A DNA stretch of 64,000 bases from UBA6168 sp041741095 (lineage in GTDB: Bacteria; Bacteroidota; Bacteroidia; Chitinophagales; Saprospiraceae), in contig JBGSKQ010000102.1 of NCBI GenBank assembly GCA_041741095.1, positions 8,561 to 72,560 of the forward strand. Direction: 5' to 3'. The notes beneath the pieces were generated by a model. It was not told where the DNA came from and did no database searches. It saw only the letters and a program-made list of their open reading frames with translations. Below are positions 61,270 to 64,000 of the stretch, piece after piece. Position numbers and translations under genes: made by a program. Position 1 is the first letter of the stretch. Every line of letters begins with the position of its first letter.

Positions 61270-62442
61270 ATGAAGAAGATATTTTCTCTTGTATTGGCAG
61301 GCATGGTGGGCGGCCTTATCACCTTAGGCGGTTTTTTGTTTTTGCAAAAAGAACAAGAACAGCCAGGCATTTCCTACTACCAGCAATTTGCTAAACCAGT
61401 GAATAACGTAAACGTCGGCAAGGGGGCGCTGTTCAATGTCCCGTTCGACTTTACAGAAGCCGCCGCCAAGGCTACACCTGCTGTGGTGCATATTTCCGCC
61501 AAAGAGAGCGAAATTGCTGCCCGCAATAAAAAACCGCAGACAGACCCATTTTACCGCTTTTTTGGCGACGACTCATTTTTCGACAATCCATTGTTCAATT
61601 TTAACCTGCCCCAACAGGGAACCGGTTCCGGCGTTATTTATACCGAAGACGGTTATATCATCACCAACAACCACGTCGTGGAATTTGCTGACGAGATTGA
61701 GGTGACCACCATTGACAATAGAAAATACAAAGCCAACATGGTGGGTACTTATCCAGAAGGCGATTTGGCCGTTTTGAAAATAGAGGCGAAAAACTTGCCC
61801 ATGCTCCAGTTGGCCGACAGCGACAAAGCCAGGATCGGCGAATGGGTGCTGGCAGTTGGCAACCCCTTGGAACTAAATTCAACCGTGACGGCGGGCATTA
61901 TCAGTGCAAAAGGGCGTGATATCAATATCATCAGGGGCAAGGCGCCTATTGAATCGTTTATCCAAACCGACGCTGCCGTCAACCCCGGCAACAGTGGTGG
62001 GGCTTTGGTGGATGCCAACGGAAGGCTGCTCGGCATCAATACGGCTATTGCTACGAAAACAGGCTATTTTGAAGGTTATTCCTTTGCTATTCCTATCAAT
62101 TTGGCCATCAAAATTGTGAATGATATCATCAAAAATGGCAATTATGACCGGGGTTTTCTCGGCATAAATATTGCTGATTTGGACAACGAGACCGCCGTGG
62201 AATTGGGAATTGACATTTCGCAAGGAGTTTTGGTGGCGAGTTTGGTGGACGGCGGTGCAGCACAATACGCAGGGGTTTTGCCAAACGATGTCATCATCGA
62301 AGCAAACAGCAAACCGGTTAGAACCTCCCCTGATTTACTTGAAATTGTCGGTGGTGCCAAGGCAGGTGAAACGGTGACTTTGACTATCAACCGCTATGGG
62401 AAAGTGGTGACCCTGCCAGTAAAATTGAAATCGTCAGAATAA
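61270..62442 (+). CDS. HtrA/DegQ-type serine protease
   Basis: A 390-residue periplasmic protease that degrades or refolds damaged envelope proteins. It has an N-terminal signal/anchor helix (FSLVLAGMVGGLITLGGFLF), a trypsin-like domain with the triad His135 (TNNHVV), Asp165 (EGDLAVLKI) and Ser242 (NPGNSGGAL), and a single PDZ domain (about 290-385: GFLGINIADLDNETAVELGI, LVDGGAAQYAGVLPNDVIIE). One PDZ rather than two matches DegS/HhoB-like or Bacteroidota short forms. It stands alone, with its own terminator. Confidence 0.95.
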   Translation: MKKIFSLVLAGMVGGLITLGGFLFLQKEQEQPGISYYQQFAKPVNNVNVGKGALFNVPFDFTEAAAKATPAVVHISAKESEIAARNKKPQTDPFYRFFGDDSFFDNPLFNFNLPQQGTGSGVIYTEDGYIITNNHVVEFADEIEVTTIDNRKYKANMVGTYPEGDLAVLKIEAKNLPMLQLADSDKARIGEWVLAVGNPLELNSTVTAGIISAKGRDINIIRGKAPIESFIQTDAAVNPGNSGGALVDANGRLLGINTAIATKTGYFEGYSFAIPINLAIKIVNDIIKNGNYDRGFLGINIADLDNETAVELGIDISQGVLVASLVDGGAAQYAGVLPNDVIIEANSKPVRTSPDLLEIVGGAKAGETVTLTINRYGKVVTLPVKLKSSE

Positions 62443-62751
62443 GAAATATACTAATCCCTTGCCATGTTTAAGAATTCCTTAACAAACGGCCAGGCAACAT
62501 TTTGAATGGCCAAACGGTTATTAAGGGCATAAAAAGACTTGTTTAAAGTTGGTTTTTCGTTTTGTTTTGATGCGTCTGTCTTGCTTTTGCGAGGCAGACG
62601 TTTTTGTTTTCAGCCCTCCCATCTTCCTATCTATTTCTCTATCACAGCATTGCCGCATTTATACGACCAAAAAATATAAAACCCCTCTTGTAGCATTTCT
62701 CTTACGGCTGCCTTAAATTGCCCCATCATTTAGCCTAAAAATCACAAATCA
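62443..62751. other. Intergenic stretch with a terminator
   Basis: This 309-base gap holds a hairpin terminator (62573-62605) well after the HtrA stop. The rest is pyrimidine-rich and AT-rich; I see no clear TAnnTTTG element for the ComF-family gene and no coding capacity. Confidence 0.5.
62573..62605 (+). terminator. Terminator between the HtrA and ComF-family genes
   Basis: Stem CGTCTGTCTTGC with GCGAGGCAGACG (62573-62584 and 62589-62600, G-T pairs), TTTT loop and a T run. Confidence 0.75.
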
Positions 62752-63453
62752 ATGAGAAAACTGCTGCAATCCTTCCAGGATCTACTCTATTTATTTTACC
62801 CGCACCTGTGCCTCGCCTGCAACCGCAACGCCCCTCCATACGGAGAAGACATTTGCACTCCCTGCCGGGCCACTTTGCCAGAAACCAATTTCCATTTGAA
62901 AAAAGAAAACCTTTTCACCGACCGCTTTTGGGGACGTGTGAAATTGGAAAGCGGCGCTGCCCTTTACCTTTTTGCCAAAAGCAACCGGGTGCAGCATTTG
63001 CTGCACGAGCTAAAATACAAGGGGAAAAAGGAAATTGGCATCAACTTGGGCCGCCGCTACGGCTATTCGCTCAAAAAGACGGCCCATTTTGCAGAGGTTG
63101 ATCTAATTGTACCCGTGCCGCTGCATATCAAAAAGGAAAGGATCAGAGGCTACAACCAAAGCGAAATGTTTGCTATAGGTTTGTCGGAAAGCATGGGAAT
63201 ACCTTATTCGAAAGATGCCCTGAAAAGGGTATTGCACACAGATTCGCAAACGAGAAAGTCAAGAATGGCGAGGTTGGGGAATGTGGAGACGGTTTTTGAA
63301 ATAGACAAGCCAAAATTGTTGGCAGGCAAACATATCCTCGTTGTGGATGATGTACTGACGACTGGTTCGACTTTGGAAGCTTGTGCCAACTTGATTTTGG
63401 AAGTGCCCGGCACAAAGGTGAGCATGGCCACGATAGCCATTGCAATTCATTGA
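62752..63453 (+). CDS. ComF-family phosphoribosyltransferase-like protein
   Basis: A 233-residue ComF-family protein. The N-terminal zinc-binding part has CLAC (about 20-23) and CTPC (about 35-38); the C-terminal phosphoribosyltransferase domain carries VPVPLHIKKERIRGYNQSEM and the PRPP-binding motif HILVVDDVLTTGSTLEACAN (about 198-217). ComF acts in natural transformation of some bacteria; in others its role is unclear. The helix-hairpin-helix protein at 49559-50539 could belong to the same process (inference). Confidence 0.92.
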   Translation: MRKLLQSFQDLLYLFYPHLCLACNRNAPPYGEDICTPCRATLPETNFHLKKENLFTDRFWGRVKLESGAALYLFAKSNRVQHLLHELKYKGKKEIGINLGRRYGYSLKKTAHFAEVDLIVPVPLHIKKERIRGYNQSEMFAIGLSESMGIPYSKDALKRVLHTDSQTRKSRMARLGNVETVFEIDKPKLLAGKHILVVDDVLTTGSTLEACANLILEVPGTKVSMATIAIAIH

Positions 63454-63464
63454 TTATCAAAATT

Positions 63465-64000
63465 TTAACCCTCGACCAGGGTTCCTATCTTTTCGCCCCT
63501 GACAATGCGCAGCAGGTTTTGATCGTCGTTGATGCTGAAAACAACGATGGGGATGTTGTTTTCTTTGCACAGCGTGAAAGCGGTCATGTCCATGACGCCG
63601 AGACCACGGCTGATGACTTCGGAATAAGTCAAATGATCAAATTTGGTAGCGGTCGGATCTTTTTCCGGGTCGGCTGTGTAAATGCCATCCACCCTCGTGC
63701 CCTTCAAGATGACATCGGCGCAGATTTCGTTGGCACGTAGTGCTGCGGCAGAGTCTGTCGTGAAATAAGGATTGCCAGTGCCCGCCGAGAATAGCACAAC
63801 CCTGCCTTTTTCCAAATGCCGGATGGCCCTCCGACGGATATACGGCTCCGCTATTTGATCCATTTTAATGGCCGATACAAGCCTTGTAAAAACGCCCACC
63901 GTTTCCAGGGCACTCTGCAATGCCATTCCATTGATCACAGTTGCGAGCATACCCATATAGTCACCTTGTACCCTTTCAATGCCGGATTTTGAAGCCTGCA
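63465..64000 (-). CDS. pyrH: UMP kinase (uridylate kinase), 5' end outside window
   Basis: A partial PyrH, which phosphorylates UMP to UDP. The visible 178 residues begin beyond the right edge (ASKSGIERVQGDYMGMLATV is in frame up to base 64000) and include INGMALQSALE, VLFSAGTGNPYFTTDSAAAL, GTRVDGIYTADPEKDP, GVMDMTAFTLCKENNIPIVV and the C-terminal NLLRIVRGEKIGTLVEG, all typical. About the first 55 residues are missing. It converges with the ComF-family gene, 11 bases between the stops. Confidence 0.96.
   Translation of the reverse strand, partial: QASKSGIERVQGDYMGMLATVINGMALQSALETVGVFTRLVSAIKMDQIAEPYIRRRAIRHLEKGRVVLFSAGTGNPYFTTDSAAALRANEICADVILKGTRVDGIYTADPEKDPTATKFDHLTYSEVISRGLGVMDMTAFTLCKENNIPIVVFSINDDQNLLRIVRGEKIGTLVEG

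Noticed and set aside
1..64000. rRNA or tRNA genes
   Set aside because: No conserved rRNA stretches or clover-leaf with a GGTTCGAATCC-type arm was recognised by eye; a covariance search would be needed to be sure.

Overview
The window looks like chromosomal DNA of a Bacteroidota member, most likely near the Saprospiria/Lewinella-like lineages. Reasons: promoters carry the Bacteroidota -7 element TAnnTTTG (often TACCTTTG); secreted proteins end in type IX secretion (T9SS) sorting domains of both type A and the gliding-motility (CHU_C) kind; there is a giant SprB-repeat surface protein; Bacteroidota-restricted families such as DUF2911 and DUF4837 occur. The lineage below phylum level is inference. 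No rRNA, tRNA, CRISPR array or intact insertion sequence was recognised.

Layout. 1-5000: accessory-looking stretch with a caspase-like protease cut by the window edge, a relic of a heptapeptide-repeat gene, a helical protein with a carboxypeptidase-regulatory-like domain, and an AT-rich type II restriction-modification pair (C5-methyltransferase plus putative BamHI-like nuclease). 5200-18500: acyltransferase, glycyl-tRNA synthetase, cytochrome bd oxidase (cydAB), an outer-membrane barrel, a SulP anion transporter with a CRP-like site in its promoter, glycine decarboxylase gcvP and small membrane or unknown proteins. 18559-23649: one 1696-residue repeat-built surface protein. 24000-38700: Nudix hydrolase, 2OG-Fe(II) oxygenase, T9SS cargo, NRDE protein, radC, rpsA, mutL, DUF2911, dnaX, flavin reductase and a metal-site-less M16 peptidase homologue. 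38730-39345: a DUF433/DUF5615 toxin-antitoxin pair whose toxin is frameshifted.

39581-44648: cell-shape cluster mreB-mreC-mreD-PBP2 followed by folA. 44679-48730: two ECF-like sigma factors, one coupled to a membrane protein that joins a carboxypeptidase-regulatory-like domain to a TonB C-terminus, and an EamA transporter fused to an ABM-like domain. 49009-64000: XRE regulator, helix-hairpin-helix protein, HD hydrolases, M29 aminopeptidase, a degenerate exonuclease-like protein, a phosphorylase-family protein lacking the PLP lysine motif, T9SS cargo, an HtrA protease, a ComF-family protein and pyrH (cut by the right edge).

Two themes cross gene boundaries. First, short 7-8 bp direct repeats, some mirrored as inverted repeats, sit between genes and in two cases inside coding sequence (end of mutL, linker of dnaX). 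Second, there are two single-base frameshifts in otherwise readable genes (heptad-repeat ORF and DUF5615 toxin). The best candidates for something undescribed are the heptad-repeat gene, the Lys-less phosphorylase homologue with a small leader ORF in a hairpin, the transporter/ABM fusion, and the sigma-coupled membrane/TonB chimera.
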